Positions 50,700 to 60,268 of a stretch of 64,000 nucleotides of DNA are shown here, one piece after another. The translations under genes were made by a program, and so were the position numbers. The notes beneath the pieces are model-generated. The model was not told the origin of the DNA, searched no databases, and saw only the letters and a program-made list of their open reading frames with translations. The stretch is from Ammonifex thiophilus. Lineage in GTDB: Bacteria; Bacillota; Desulfotomaculia; Desulfotomaculales; Ammonificaceae. How positions within the stretch are numbered: position 1 is the stretch's first letter; the number at the start of each line of letters is the position of its first letter. The stretch lies in NCBI RefSeq assembly GCF_003368535.1, contig NZ_QSLN01000001.1, positions 186,001-250,000 of the forward strand. Direction: 5' to 3'.

Positions 50700-51785
50700 G
50701 TGACCGAGGAGGAAAAGGTTTTGGACCTAAAACTTATCTGCGGTTTAGGGGTGGCGGCAGCGGTAACGGGCCTGACGGTACCTCTGACTATACGCCTGGC
50801 CCCGAAATTGGGGGCTATGGACGAACCGGACGAGCGCAAGGTGCACTCGCAGCCTATGCCCCGGCTGGGAGGCCTGGCGATCTTTGCTGGTGTATGGGCC
50901 GGGTGGCTGGTGGCCGGGGCGCCAACCGAGTGGTTAGGGCTGCTTGCGGGAGCCACACTGGTTTTCCTTTGTGGGTTGGCAGACGACATAAGGGGGCTTA
51001 GCCCTTGGCTTAAGCTTTTAGGACAGATCTTGGCGGCGGCCGTGGCGGCCGGAAGCGGGGTACTCTTCTCTTTTGTCGGGCATCCGCTGCACGAGGGGCA
51101 GGTGTTCCCCCTCGACGGGTTGGCCCTTCCCCTCACCGTTTTCTGGCTGGTGGCGGTGACCAACGCCGTCAACCTCATCGACGGCCTGGACGGGCTGGCG
51201 GCCGGGGTGGGAAGCATAGCTGGCTTGACCCTGGCAGCAGCTGCCGGCCTGGCGGGAAGTACGGAGGGGATCGGTCCGGCGCTGGTGATAAGCGTTTGCC
51301 TCTTGGCTTTTCTCCCTTTCAATTTTCACCCGGCCCGTACCTTCCTCGGCGACTGTGGCTCTATGTTTGCGGGCTTCTTCCTGGCCGGAGCCTCCGTGCA
51401 GGGAGTGGCCAAAACGGCCACGGCGGTCATCCTCCTGGTTCCTGTGGTGATCTTAGGCATACCCCTCTTCGATACCTTCTTCGCCATCCTCCGGCGCGTC
51501 CACTCCCGCCGGCACATCTTTCGCCCGGATCGGGAGCATTTACACCATCGTCTGCTAATTATCGGCTTCAGCCACCGCGGCGCGGTGCTTTTTATCTACG
51601 CCGTGAGCGCCCTGCTGGGCCTTACGGCGGTACTTCTCACCCAACTGACCCTCCCCCAGGGTCTCTTGCTCCTGGCCGGTGTGGTCACCCTGCTTTTCTT
51701 AGCCGCCCTGCGTCTGGGGGTTATAGGAAAGCGCTGGGTGAGCCTAAAGCGGCACCGGGCGGCGGAGGACGTTCTCAAAGGCTGA
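50700..51785 (+). CDS. Undecaprenyl-phosphate sugar-1-phosphate transferase (TagO/WecA-like)
   Basis: The enzyme transfers a sugar-1-phosphate, probably N-acetylglucosamine, to undecaprenyl phosphate and begins surface glycan synthesis. The 361 residues have about eleven membrane helices and the family motifs DERKVHSQPMPRLGG, GLADDIRGLSPWLKLLGQ, TNAVNLIDGLDGLAAG, FLGDCGSMFAG and the HLHHRLL motif of the WecA/TagO branch, which distinguishes it from MraY. GTG 50700 follows fabZ by 10 bases; its ribosome binding site is weak. Confidence 0.92.
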   Translation: MTEEEKVLDLKLICGLGVAAAVTGLTVPLTIRLAPKLGAMDEPDERKVHSQPMPRLGGLAIFAGVWAGWLVAGAPTEWLGLLAGATLVFLCGLADDIRGLSPWLKLLGQILAAAVAAGSGVLFSFVGHPLHEGQVFPLDGLALPLTVFWLVAVTNAVNLIDGLDGLAAGVGSIAGLTLAAAAGLAGSTEGIGPALVISVCLLAFLPFNFHPARTFLGDCGSMFAGFFLAGASVQGVAKTATAVILLVPVVILGIPLFDTFFAILRRVHSRRHIFRPDREHLHHRLLIIGFSHRGAVLFIYAVSALLGLTAVLLTQLTLPQGLLLLAGVVTLLFLAALRLGVIGKRWVSLKRHRAAEDVLKG

Positions 51786-51830
51786 AGCCTTTTGCACTGC
51801 TGGACAAAACCAGGGCAAAGGAGGAGGCAG

Positions 51831-52703
51831 ATGAAGAGGGTAAGAAAGGCGGTAATTCCAGCTGCTGGACTGGGGACGCGCTTTTTGCCAGCCACCAAGG
51901 CCCAGCCTAAAGAGATGCTCCCCCTTATAGACCGACCTATAATCCAGTACATAGTGGAGGAGATCGTAAGTTCGGGCATCAAAGATATACTGATCATCAC
52001 CAGCCACGGCAAGCGGGCGATCGAAGACCACTTCGACCGTTGCTTGGAGCTGGAGTACTACCTGGAGAAGCGCGCCAAGTGGGACTGGTTGGAGGAGATC
52101 CGCCGCATCGCCACCATGGCCAACATTTATTATGTGCGGCAGCAGGAGCCCCTGGGGCTGGGGCACGCCGTGCTCTGCGCCCAAAACTTCGTGGGGGAAG
52201 ACCCTTTTGCCGTGGTTCTGGGCGATGACGTGGTGGTTTCCGATCCGCCTTGCCTGGCCCAGATGCTGGAGCTTTACGAAGAGGTGCAGGCGCCGGTGGT
52301 GGCGGTGGAGCGCGTGGCTTTAAGCGAAGTTTCCAAGTACGGCATCATAGACGGGGAGGAAATAAGGTCCAGGGTCTTCGCCGTGCGCGATCTGGTGGAG
52401 AAGCCCCAGCCGGACCGGGCCCCTTCCCGCTGGGGAGTGGCGGGGCGCTACGTCCTCACTCCCCGCATCTTCGGCATTCTGCGCGAGACGCCACCGGGCG
52501 CCGGCGGGGAAATCCAGCTCACCGATGCCCTGAGGGTGCTGGCCAAAGAAGATAAACTTTTCGCCTACGCCTTCACCGGCCGGCGCTACGATGCCGGCGA
52601 CAAGCTAGGCTACCTCAAGGCCACGGTGGAGCTGGCGCTGGAGCGCGAGGATCTTGGCCCGGCTTTCCGGGAGTACCTGCGTACGGTGGTGGAGAAGCTT
52701 TAA
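51831..52703 (+). CDS. galU: UTP-glucose-1-phosphate uridylyltransferase GalU
   Basis: GalU makes UDP-glucose. The nucleotide-binding start VIPAAGLGTRFLPATKAQPKEM is canonical (read in two parts, VIPAAGLGTRF and LPATKAQPKEM), and VVLGDDVV and GEIQLTDAL are present. ATG 51831 is chosen because AAAGGAGGAGGCAG lies directly in front; the open frame runs 39 bases farther upstream. It has 290 residues. It is followed two bases after its stop by an epimerase gene, so the pair likely supplies UDP-sugars. Confidence 0.95.
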   Translation: MKRVRKAVIPAAGLGTRFLPATKAQPKEMLPLIDRPIIQYIVEEIVSSGIKDILIITSHGKRAIEDHFDRCLELEYYLEKRAKWDWLEEIRRIATMANIYYVRQQEPLGLGHAVLCAQNFVGEDPFAVVLGDDVVVSDPPCLAQMLELYEEVQAPVVAVERVALSEVSKYGIIDGEEIRSRVFAVRDLVEKPQPDRAPSRWGVAGRYVLTPRIFGILRETPPGAGGEIQLTDALRVLAKEDKLFAYAFTGRRYDAGDKLGYLKATVELALEREDLGPAFREYLRTVVEKL

Positions 52704-52705
52704 AT

Positions 52706-53644
52706 ATGCGGGTGCTGGTGACCGGCGGAGCCGGTTTTATCGGCGCGCACGTGGTAAGACTTCTGCAAAGAAGCGGCCACGAGGTAGCGGTTATGGATAA
52801 TCTCTGCACGGGGCGGCGGGAGAGAATTCCTCCCGGCGTCCCGTTTTATCTTCTCGACCTGGCTTCCTCGTCGCTGGAGGAGCTCTTCCGGTGCGAGCAA
52901 CCGGAGGTGGTGGTCCACCTGGCGGCCCAAACGGTTGCTCCCCTTTCCCTTGTCCGGCCGGTGGCTGACGCCGAAGCCAACGTACTGGGAACCATTCGCC
53001 TCCTGGAAGCCTCGGTCAGGGCGGGGGTGCAAAGAATCGTCTACACTTCTTCGGCGGCTGTTTACGGTGACCCTCTTTACCTGCCGGTGGACGAGGAGCA
53101 CCCTATCTGTCCCCTCTCTCCTTACGGCGCTTCTAAGTACGCGGCCGAGGTTTATCTCTTCACCTATCGGCGCCTTTACGGCATCACCCCGGTGGTTTTG
53201 CGTCTGGCCAACGTTTACGGCCCGGGGCAGGGGGAGGAAGGGGAGGGAGGGGTGGTGGCCGTATTCTGCCGGAAGATGGTGGCCGAGGAGCCGCCGGAAA
53301 TCTACGGGGACGGAGAGCAGACGCGAGATTTCATCTATGTGGAAGATGTGGCGGAAGCCATCCTGGCGGCGCTCACCGCTGGCGAGGGAGAGGTGCTCAA
53401 CATCGGCACAGGGGAAGGGGTGAGCGTCAACCTTTTGTGGGAGATTTTGTCCCGCGTAGGCGGCAGGAAGCTTGCTCCGGTTTACCGCCCACCGCGGCCG
53501 GGAGATATCAGGCACAGTGTCCTGAACCCTTTAAAAGCCCGGGAAAAGTTGGGCTGGTCTCCCCGTCGTTCTCTGGAAGAGGGGCTCAAGACCACCTGGG
53601 ACTGGTGGCTCAAGTATAGCCGAGGGGAGGGAGGCGAACTTTAA
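52706..53644 (+). CDS. NAD-dependent sugar epimerase (GalE-like)
   Basis: An extended short-chain dehydrogenase with the NAD motif TGGAGFIG at residues 7-14, HLAAQ, and the catalytic pair of Ser-Ser (YTSSAAVYGD) and YGASK (Tyr and Lys). It has 312 residues. With galU directly before it, UDP-glucose 4-epimerase or a related UDP-sugar epimerase is likely; other sugar epimerases or dehydratases share these motifs. ATG 52706 follows galU by two bases. Confidence 0.88.
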   Translation: MRVLVTGGAGFIGAHVVRLLQRSGHEVAVMDNLCTGRRERIPPGVPFYLLDLASSSLEELFRCEQPEVVVHLAAQTVAPLSLVRPVADAEANVLGTIRLLEASVRAGVQRIVYTSSAAVYGDPLYLPVDEEHPICPLSPYGASKYAAEVYLFTYRRLYGITPVVLRLANVYGPGQGEEGEGGVVAVFCRKMVAEEPPEIYGDGEQTRDFIYVEDVAEAILAALTAGEGEVLNIGTGEGVSVNLLWEILSRVGGRKLAPVYRPPRPGDIRHSVLNPLKAREKLGWSPRRSLEEGLKTTWDWWLKYSRGEGGEL

Positions 53645-53682
53645 TTTATCGGAGAGGCTTTAAGGCAAGGGGGATTTGGTTA

Positions 53683-54420
53683 ATGAATCCTTTTTTGGAG
53701 ATTCTTTTGCGGGCGGTAGGGGCCTTCATGGGGGTACTCTTCATCACCAGGCTGGTGGGCAAGTCCCAAGTGGGGCAGCTTACCATCTCCGACTATGTCA
53801 ACGGCATAGTTATCGGCTCCATAGCCGCCTGCCTGGCCACCGACATCAAAGAAAACCCCTGGTATTATGTTTTCGGACTGGCCGTCTTCGCTTCCCTCAC
53901 CATCCTGGTGCAGTATGTGAGCCTGATTTACCGCCCGGCGCGCAAGTTTTTGCTGGACGAGCCCACGGTGGTAGTCCACAACGGGTGTATCTTGGAGCGC
54001 AACATGGCCCGCATGCGCTACAACGTGGACGACCTGATGTCCCAGTTACGTGAAAAAGGCTACTTCAACCTGGCCGACGTAGAGTTCGCCATCGTGGAAC
54101 CCAACGGCGCTTTGAGCGTCCTTCCCAAGTCGCAGAAGCGCCCGGTGACGCCGGAGGATCTAGGGATCCCCACTAAGTACGAGGGGGTGCCTTCCGAGCT
54201 CATAGTAGACGGCCAGATAATCTACCAGAACCTGGTGCAGAACAACCTTACGGAAGAGTGGCTCTTGAAGGAATTGGAGAAGCAGGGGGTGAAGTCGTTA
54301 AAAGAGGTACTCTACGCCTCTCTTGACTCTGAAGGGAGGCTTTACCTCGACAAACGCCAGGACAAGCTGGAGCACCTCACCGATGTGACCGATAAATTAC
54401 CGGGACAAAACGGACAGTGA
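53683..54420 (+). CDS. DUF421/YetF-family membrane protein
   Basis: YetF/YcaP proteins have three N-terminal membrane helices and a double C-terminal domain; some YetF-type proteins of spore-formers bind nascent spore or membrane components, but the function is not settled. The 245 residues show LRAVGAFMGVLFITRLVGKS, QLTISDYVNGIVIGSIAA and LVIDGQIIYQNL-type LIVDGQIIYQNLVQNNLTEE, read in pieces. ATG 53683 follows AAGGCAAGGGGG. Confidence 0.85.
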   Translation: MNPFLEILLRAVGAFMGVLFITRLVGKSQVGQLTISDYVNGIVIGSIAACLATDIKENPWYYVFGLAVFASLTILVQYVSLIYRPARKFLLDEPTVVVHNGCILERNMARMRYNVDDLMSQLREKGYFNLADVEFAIVEPNGALSVLPKSQKRPVTPEDLGIPTKYEGVPSELIVDGQIIYQNLVQNNLTEEWLLKELEKQGVKSLKEVLYASLDSEGRLYLDKRQDKLEHLTDVTDKLPGQNGQ

Positions 54421-54436
54421 GCAAGGGGGGAAGCCT

Positions 54437-55837
54437 TTGCGAATCAAGTTTGGTACGGACGGCTGGCGGGGGGTAATCGCCCGCGATTTCACTTTTGCCA
54501 ACGTGGAACGGGTAGCCGCGGCCATCGCCGCCTACCTTAGCGAGAAGAGCCAGGCTGCCCGCGGTGCCATAGTGGGTTTCGATAACCGCTTCTTAGCGGA
54601 TAAGTTTGCCGAAGCGGTGGCAGAAGTACTTCTTAGGTGGGGCATTCCCGTTTACTTCCCCGAGCGCTCCGTGCCCACACCGGTGGTGGCCTTTGGCATT
54701 AGGCACTACCAGACGGGGGGTGCGGTGGTCATCACGGCCAGCCACAACCCTCCCGAGTACTGCGGGATAAAGTTCATCCCCGAGTACGCCGGGCCAGCTC
54801 TTCCCGACGTTACCGAGCGCATCGAGAGCCTGATCGAATCCCCTCCCTCTCCCCCGGCCGGGGTGGGGAGGGCGCTGCGTCACCCCTTCCGCCCCCAGGA
54901 GGATTACTTCGCCCACCTTCTACGCCTGGTGGAGGGGGACAAAATTGCCCGCGCTTCGCTCAAAGTGGTGGTTGACCCCATGTTCGGGGCGGGTATAGGC
55001 TACCTGGAAGAGGTCCTCAGGCGCTGCGGGGTGAGCGTGGTCACCATTCACGACTGGCGCGATCCCCTTTTCGGCGGTGACCTGCCCGATCCGGTGCCCT
55101 CTAGACTGGGAGAGCTGGCCGCCAAGGTGAAGGAGACCGGTGCCCATCTAGGTCTGGCTCTGGATGGGGATGCCGACCGGCTGGGCGTGATCACGGGAGA
55201 AGGCCACTTCGTAACCCCCAACCAGGTGCTTTCCCTTCTCTGCTACCACCTCCTCTCCTACCGAGGCTGGCGGGGGCCGGTGGCCCGCACGGTGGCCACT
55301 ACCCACCTGGTGGACCGTATCGCCTCCGCCTTCGGGGTGGCGACGAAGGAGACGCCGGTGGGGTTCAAGTATTTGGGCAAGCTGCTGCGGGAGGAGGGCT
55401 GCCTCTGTGCGGGGGAGGAGAGCGGCGGCCTTTCCATCAGAGGGCATGTCCCGGAGAAGGACGGCATTCTGGCGGGGTTGCTGGTGGTGGAGATGACAGC
55501 GGTGCACGGTGGTTCTCTCTGGCGTCTCTGGGAAGAGGTGAGGGAAAAGTTCGGAGAGGTGGTAAGCCAGCGGCGGGACTACCGCACCTCGGCGGAGGAC
55601 AAAGAGCGGATCCTCCGTGTATTGGCCAGTTGGGCCGAGTCGCGGGAGGAGCTGGCCGGGCAGAAGGTGGTCGAGAGGATTACCATGGACGGGGTGAAGC
55701 TTGTGCTGGCGGATGGCTCCTGGGTACTGGTGCGGGCCTCGGGGACCGAACCGGTTTTCCGGGTGTACGTCGAGGCTTCCACCGAGGAAAAGGTGGATCG
55801 GCTGCACGAAACGGTGAAGGCGGAGTTGGGGTTATAA
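54437..55837 (+). CDS. Phosphohexomutase (phosphoglucomutase/phosphomannomutase family)
   Basis: The enzyme moves phosphate between the 1 and 6 positions of a hexose. The active Ser motif TASHNP lies near residue 102, the magnesium site DGDADR near 238-243, the sugar-binding GEESGG near 325, and the phosphate loop RASGTEPVFR near the C-terminus. It has 466 residues. TTG 54437 follows AAGGGGGGAAGCC. Glucose-1-phosphate made here would feed GalU in the same cluster; which hexose is used cannot be told from the motifs. Confidence 0.92.
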   Translation: MRIKFGTDGWRGVIARDFTFANVERVAAAIAAYLSEKSQAARGAIVGFDNRFLADKFAEAVAEVLLRWGIPVYFPERSVPTPVVAFGIRHYQTGGAVVITASHNPPEYCGIKFIPEYAGPALPDVTERIESLIESPPSPPAGVGRALRHPFRPQEDYFAHLLRLVEGDKIARASLKVVVDPMFGAGIGYLEEVLRRCGVSVVTIHDWRDPLFGGDLPDPVPSRLGELAAKVKETGAHLGLALDGDADRLGVITGEGHFVTPNQVLSLLCYHLLSYRGWRGPVARTVATTHLVDRIASAFGVATKETPVGFKYLGKLLREEGCLCAGEESGGLSIRGHVPEKDGILAGLLVVEMTAVHGGSLWRLWEEVREKFGEVVSQRRDYRTSAEDKERILRVLASWAESREELAGQKVVERITMDGVKLVLADGSWVLVRASGTEPVFRVYVEASTEEKVDRLHETVKAELGL

Positions 55838-55838
55838 A

Positions 55839-57413
55839 GTGACAACGGGACGTCTGGTTTTTAAGGCTACGCTGGTAATCGCCTTTTTCAGTCTCTTGGC
55901 CCGTCTTCTGGGCTTCTTCCGGGATGTGGTGATCGCCCATCTTTACGGGGCTTCGGCTGCTACCGATGCCTACTTGGTGGCCTTCACCATACCCAACCTC
56001 CTCCTGGCTATCGTGACGGGCGCTTTGGCCACGGTGGTGGTTCCCGTTTTTGCCGAGTACGCGGCCGCCGGGCGGAGGGAGGAGGGGTGGCGGGTTTTTA
56101 ACTGGGTTTTCAACCTCCTCACCCTGGCCCTGCTCCTTACCCTGCTACTTTCTTTGCCTCTGGCCCCCTGGCTGGTTCTCTTGGTGGCCCCCGGCCTCCC
56201 ACCGGAAACCATGCGGTTGGCAGTGGAGCTCACCCGCATCATGCTTCCCATCTTGCTCTTTTTCGGCTGGGCCAACTACTTCACCGGACTTCTAAACGCC
56301 AACCAGATCTTTGGCCTGCCGGCCGCCAGCGTGGCGGTCAACAATCTGGTGATTATAGCCTCGGCCCTTTCTCTGGGGAGGGTCTTTGGTATCCGGGGGC
56401 TGGCCTGGGGAACGGTACTGGGCATGGTGGCTGCGGCCTTAATCCAGCTGCCGGCCTTAAGGCGCGTCGGCTTTTTCTGGCGGCCGGAGATTAACTGGCG
56501 GCATCCGGGCGTGAAAAAAGTTTTTGCCCTGCTCGTGCCGGTGGCGGTGGGGGTTTCCATTAACCAGGCTTACGTTATCATCGACCGCATCCTGGCTTCC
56601 GGCATGGCGGAAGGGAGCATCTCCGCCCTCAACTTCGCCAACAAGCTAGTTCAGCTGCCTATAGGCCTTTTCATTCTGGCCCTGGGGACGGCAGTCTTCC
56701 CCACCCTAACCCATCGGGCGGCTGAGGGGCAACACGAGGAGGTGGCCCGGCTTCTCGACCGTGCCCTGCGCTTTAACCTGCTGCTCACCCTGCCGGCGGC
56801 GGTAGGACTCATGGTGCTGCGCTACCCCATAGTTTCCTTTCTCTTCGAACGCGGGGCCTTCGATGCCCGGGCCACCTCCATGACCGCGGCCGCCCTTCTC
56901 TGCTACGCCGTGGGCATGGTCGGGTACGCGGCCAACATCCTGCTGACCCGGGGCTTTTACGCTCTGCACGACACCAAGACCCCGGTGAAGCTCACCTTGG
57001 TGACGGTGCTTGTAAACCTGGTCTTGAGCCTCGTCCTCATGCACCCGCTGAAGCACGCGGGTTTGGCCCTGGCCAACTCCTTGGCCGCCTGGGTGAACAC
57101 CTTCCTTCTCTACTATTTTCTGGCCCGCCGTTTACCGGCCCTGCGCAAAATCAAGGCCTGGTCTTCTTTCGCCCTGCGCTCCCTGCTGGCCTGCGCCCTC
57201 TTGGCCCTGGCCGCCTGGGTAATATACCGCTTCGTCGGAGGGATTGCTCCCGCCGGTTTCTGGGGGGAAGCTCTGAGCCTGGGCAGCGCCATTGTCGGGG
57301 GAGTGGCCCTTTATGCCTTAAGCCTTTATCTCCTGCGCTTCGAAGAGTGGTATTTTTTCTTGCGGCTGGGAAGCGAGCTCTGCCGGGTCCGCCTGCTCAA
57401 CCGTAACCTTTAA
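55839..57413 (+). CDS. murJ: Lipid II flippase MurJ (MviN family)
   Basis: MurJ moves lipid II across the membrane. The 524 residues have about fourteen helices and the family motifs LLARLLGFFRDVVIAHLYGA, ATDAYLVAFTIPNLL and LVPVAVGVSINQAYVIIDRI. A later AVGLMVLRYPIVSFLFERGAF is typical. It could serve the surface glycan rather than peptidoglycan, given its neighbours. GTG 55839 follows the mutase by one base. Confidence 0.93.
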   Translation: MTTGRLVFKATLVIAFFSLLARLLGFFRDVVIAHLYGASAATDAYLVAFTIPNLLLAIVTGALATVVVPVFAEYAAAGRREEGWRVFNWVFNLLTLALLLTLLLSLPLAPWLVLLVAPGLPPETMRLAVELTRIMLPILLFFGWANYFTGLLNANQIFGLPAASVAVNNLVIIASALSLGRVFGIRGLAWGTVLGMVAAALIQLPALRRVGFFWRPEINWRHPGVKKVFALLVPVAVGVSINQAYVIIDRILASGMAEGSISALNFANKLVQLPIGLFILALGTAVFPTLTHRAAEGQHEEVARLLDRALRFNLLLTLPAAVGLMVLRYPIVSFLFERGAFDARATSMTAAALLCYAVGMVGYAANILLTRGFYALHDTKTPVKLTLVTVLVNLVLSLVLMHPLKHAGLALANSLAAWVNTFLLYYFLARRLPALRKIKAWSSFALRSLLACALLALAAWVIYRFVGGIAPAGFWGEALSLGSAIVGGVALYALSLYLLRFEEWYFFLRLGSELCRVRLLNRNL

Positions 57414-57455
57414 ACCTCCCCCTGCATAACCTGGGAAGGCGGGGGTGGTAAAGGA

Positions 57456-57692
57456 ATGTTCAAGGTTTCTGAGCTCACCCGTCGGCAGTTCATCAACGTG
57501 CTTAACGGGCGGCGCCTGGGTGCCATCAAAGACGTGCATGTGGACGAAAAAGGAATGATCACCGCTGTGGTGCTGCACAGCGGCAAAAGATTCTTGGGCA
57601 TTTTCCCCTGGGGCAAAGATGTGGTAATTCCCTGGAGCCAGGTGAAAAAGATCGGGGTGGATGCCGTGCTGGTGGAGGCGGAGGAAGCTTAG
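57456..57692 (+). CDS. YlmC/YmxH-family PRC-barrel protein
   Basis: A single PRC-barrel protein of 78 residues, with SELTRRQFINVLNGRRLG, DVHVDEKG and DVVIPWSQVKKIGVDAVLVE. The YlmC/YmxH family is common in spore-formers and linked to sporulation, with the exact role unknown. ATG 57456 follows AAAGGA. It overlaps the last codon of the KaiC-like gene on the other strand by 4 bases. Confidence 0.88.
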   Translation: MFKVSELTRRQFINVLNGRRLGAIKDVHVDEKGMITAVVLHSGKRFLGIFPWGKDVVIPWSQVKKIGVDAVLVEAEEA

Positions 57693-58534
57693 AGGCGTGC
57701 CTCGCTGGCCAGCTCGCTGAGAGGTGGTCCCACCCTAACGATGCCCGCGTCGTCTATCTCTAAGAGGTGTACGCGAGTGTCGTGGCCACAAAGGCGGCAG
57801 CCGTCTATCCGCAGGGTGCGCACCAGTTCGCCCGGCGCCTTGCCGTAAAAGGAGGCGGTGCTGCGGCTGACCACCATCTTGGCCAGCACGATGGTGCAGT
57901 CCAGAATATGGGAAACGCCGTAGCCGCCGGCAGCTTCCGCCGACATCTCTTCGTGGCTGCTGCGCTTCTGTGAGACGAATATGGCCGTCTGGTAGTGCTC
58001 CTTCATCACTTCGTAGAGGCGGCGGACGATGGTGCGGGCCGCCGTCTCCCTGCCTTCGTAAAGCCCGGTCACCGAGTCGATCACGCAGGCCTTGATCTCC
58101 TCTTCCCGGATAATCCTGGCCAGAGACTCGCAGAGTTCCCCGATATTCTCCTTCTCTTCCGGCATGCGGGCCAGATCAAGGAGATAAAGCCCTTCCTCTA
58201 TGGTTTCCCAGCTCAGGTTCATGGCGCGCGCCCGCAGCTTCAGCCCCTGAGCTAGGAAGTGGGCAGGAACCTCCACCGTCACGTAGAGGGTGGCGAAGCC
58301 TCGCGCCGCCTGGGTCAGGGCGAACTGCTCGGCCATGAGCGATTTGCCGGTGTCCGGCACCCCGGTGAGGTGAACAACTGCCGCCGAGGGGATGCCTTTG
58401 AGGGAGACGCGGCGGTACCCCTCCTCCTCGAAGGTTACCGTGAAAAAGAGATCGTCAAGCCCGGGTACGCCGGAAGGAATGCCGAAAAGCTTGGGTATCC
58501 GGTCGCGCATCTCTTTAAGCCGGACAATCTTCAT
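57689..58534 (-). CDS. KaiC-like RecA-fold ATPase
   Basis: A single-domain KaiC/RAD55-type protein: Walker A LTGVPDTGKSL near residues 60-70, acidic YVTVEVP after it (usual site of the catalytic Glu pair), and Walker B ACVIDSVTGLYEG near 148-160. A C-terminal zinc-like CRLCGHDTRVH stretch is present. KaiC homologues outside cyanobacteria are mostly signalling or DNA-related ATPases without a clock. ATG 58534 is preferred to TTG 58552 because the family start MKIVRLKEM follows GGGGGGTG. A palindrome lies at its upstream edge. Confidence 0.75.
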   Translation of the reverse strand: MKIVRLKEMRDRIPKLFGIPSGVPGLDDLFFTVTFEEEGYRRVSLKGIPSAAVVHLTGVPDTGKSLMAEQFALTQAARGFATLYVTVEVPAHFLAQGLKLRARAMNLSWETIEEGLYLLDLARMPEEKENIGELCESLARIIREEEIKACVIDSVTGLYEGRETAARTIVRRLYEVMKEHYQTAIFVSQKRSSHEEMSAEAAGGYGVSHILDCTIVLAKMVVSRSTASFYGKAPGELVRTLRIDGCRLCGHDTRVHLLEIDDAGIVRVGPPLSELASEARL

Positions 58535-58548
58535 TTTTTTTTCACCCC

Positions 58549-58570
58549 CCAAGGTAAAATTTTACCTTGG
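58549..58570. promoter_or_regulatory. Perfect 22-bp palindrome before the KaiC-like gene
   Basis: CCAAGGTAAAA is followed at once by its own complement TTTTACCTTGG. The minus-strand sequence inside reads TAAAAT, a possible -10, with TTGTTT 18 bases upstream. The next bases form a second CCTTGG/CCAAGG repeat (58565-58580). This suits an operator for a dimeric regulator; it overlaps the ribosome binding region of the KaiC-like gene. Confidence 0.6.
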
Positions 58571-58580
58571 AAGGCCAAGG

Positions 58581-58613
58581 ACAAACAATAAGGGCCGGGC
58601 AAACGCCCGGCCC
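58581..58613 (-). terminator. Terminator after the chemoreceptor gene
   Basis: On the minus strand, GGGCCGGGC and GCCCGGCCC form a perfect 9-bp stem with a GTTT loop, followed by TTATTGTTTGT. It lies five bases beyond the stop of the chemoreceptor gene. Confidence 0.85.
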
Positions 58614-58617
58614 GCTT

Positions 58618-60237
58618 TCACGAGGCTTTGGCTGCTGCCTGGTACTTGAACCTCCCCACCACCGCCTTGAGCTTCTCCGCCAGCTGGGTGAGGTGCTGGG
58701 TGGCCGAGGCTGTTTCCTCGCTGGTGGCCGTCTGCTCCTGGGCGGCTGCGGCTACGTTGGTGGCGTTCCCGGCCACCTCTTGGGCGGCGCGGGCGATCTC
58801 CTCCGTCTGGGCGGTAAACTCGTTCACCGCCTGCAGAATTTCCCGGAAGCGCTGTGCTACCCCCTGCATTATCTTCGTTCCTTCTTGGACCACCTGCTGG
58901 TTGCGGTCCATGAGGGAGGTGGTCTCGCGCGTCTCCTCTTGGATGGCCTCGATGAGCTTCAAGATGTCCTTGGCGGCGTTGGCCGACTGCTCCGCCAGCT
59001 TGCGCACCTCGCCCGCCACCACCGCGAAGCCCCGGCCCTGCTCCCCGGCCCGGGCGGCTTCGATGGCGGCGTTTAAGGCCAGGAGGTTGGTCTGGTCGGC
59101 GATGGAGGTGATGACCTCCACGATGCGGTTTATCTCACCCGCCTTCTGGTTGAGCTTGTGCATGGCCTGGCTGGCATTGCGCGTTACCTCCTGGATGGCG
59201 TTCATCTGCTTCACCATGCGGTCAAGCTCCCCCTGCCCTTCCTGGGCGTGGCGGGCCATGTCCTGGGCGGTGCCGGCCAAGTTCTGAGCGCTGGCGGAAA
59301 CCTGCTCGATGGCGGCGGCTATCTGGGTGGCACTGGTGGCGCTGGTGGTGGCGGCGTTGGCCGCCTGCTCCGCCCCCTGGCTTATGTTCCTGGCCTCCTC
59401 GGCCAGCTTCTGGGCGCTGGCATTAAGCTCCGCTGCCAGGCGGCGGAGGCTTCCCAGCATGAAGGCTATGGCCCGGATGAGCCTCCCCAGCTCGTCATGA
59501 CTCTTTATCCGCGGAAGCTTCACCATGAGGTCCCCTTCGGCTATGCGCATGGCTGCCGCTTCCAGTTCTTTGATCGGGTTGACCAGCTGCTTGCCGATGA
59601 GGTAGGCCAGGCCCATACCCACCAGGACGGACAAAACCCCTCCCCAGAGGGCCATCTGGGCGGTGTGTCCTTCGTACCGGCGCGCCTCCGCTATCCGGCC
59701 TTCAGCCCTTTGGTGCAGGTAGTCCTGCAGCTCCTGGGCTATCCTGGCGGCTTCTTTGAGGTTGCCGTTTACCTCGGTGCGGTTGAGTTGGGTGGCGGCT
59801 TCCTTCTGCCCTCGGTCCTGGAGTTCCCTTACTTTCTCGGCGGATTTCTCGTAAAGGGAGAGCTTTTGCTGAACCTGCCCCACCAGCTCGTCCACCTTAG
59901 GATCTTGGCTGGCGTCGCTTACTCCCTGGAGAAGCTTGTTAGCCTGCGTCAATTTCTCTTTAAGGGCGGTCCAGGAGGCCGGATTGCCCGTGCCCATATA
60001 ATCGCGCAGGTCCAGGTTACTCAGAAGCATTAAGACCATCGCCTGCTGGCTCTGGTAGGCCCAAGAGTAGTCGCGGTTTATGACCGCGTCGTACTGGGTC
60101 CTCACCCTGTTCAGTCCCCAGAGGCCGGCGGCGATGGTGACTACCAGGAGCAGCAACACCGCGGCGAAGCTGCCGAAAAGTTTGAGCCGCACGCTGAAGA
60201 AACGCTCTTTCCTCTGCTTCGGCTCCGGCTGGGCCAT
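58618..60237 (-). CDS. Methyl-accepting chemotaxis protein
   Basis: The receptor has a cytoplasmic start, a first membrane helix (about 22-43), an extracytoplasmic four-helix-bundle sensor (about 44-190), a second helix (about 193-215), a HAMP domain with [19 protein letters not shown], and a signalling hairpin with the tip [20 protein letters not shown] near residues 378-397. No CheR-docking pentapeptide ends the protein. It is 539 residues, from ATG 60237 behind GGAGGGAGAAGGC. The signal it senses is unknown. A sigma-28-like promoter precedes it. Confidence 0.95.
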   Translation of the reverse strand: MAQPEPKQRKERFFSVRLKLFGSFAAVLLLLVVTIAAGLWGLNRVRTQYDAVINRDYSWAYQSQQAMVLMLLSNLDLRDYMGTGNPASWTALKEKLTQANKLLQGVSDASQDPKVDELVGQVQQKLSLYEKSAEKVRELQDRGQKEAATQLNRTEVNGNLKEAARIAQELQDYLHQRAEGRIAEARRYEGHTAQMALWGGVLSVLVGMGLAYLIGKQLVNPIKELEAAAMRIAEGDLMVKLPRIKSHDELGRLIRAIAFMLGSLRRLAAELNASAQKLAEEARNISQGAEQAANAATTSATSATQIAAAIEQVSASAQNLAGTAQDMARHAQEGQGELDRMVKQMNAIQEVTRNASQAMHKLNQKAGEINRIVEVITSIADQTNLLALNAAIEAARAGEQGRGFAVVAGEVRKLAEQSANAAKDILKLIEAIQEETRETTSLMDRNQQVVQEGTKIMQGVAQRFREILQAVNEFTAQTEEIARAAQEVAGNATNVAAAAQEQTATSEETASATQHLTQLAEKLKAVVGRFKYQAAAKAS

Positions 60238-60268
60238 GCCTTCTCCCTCCAGTAGATTTTTTGAGAAT

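Noticed and set aside
57689-58534. A circadian clock KaiC
   Set aside because: Only one RecA-like domain is present and no kaiA or kaiB is nearby; single-domain KaiC relatives are widespread without clocks.
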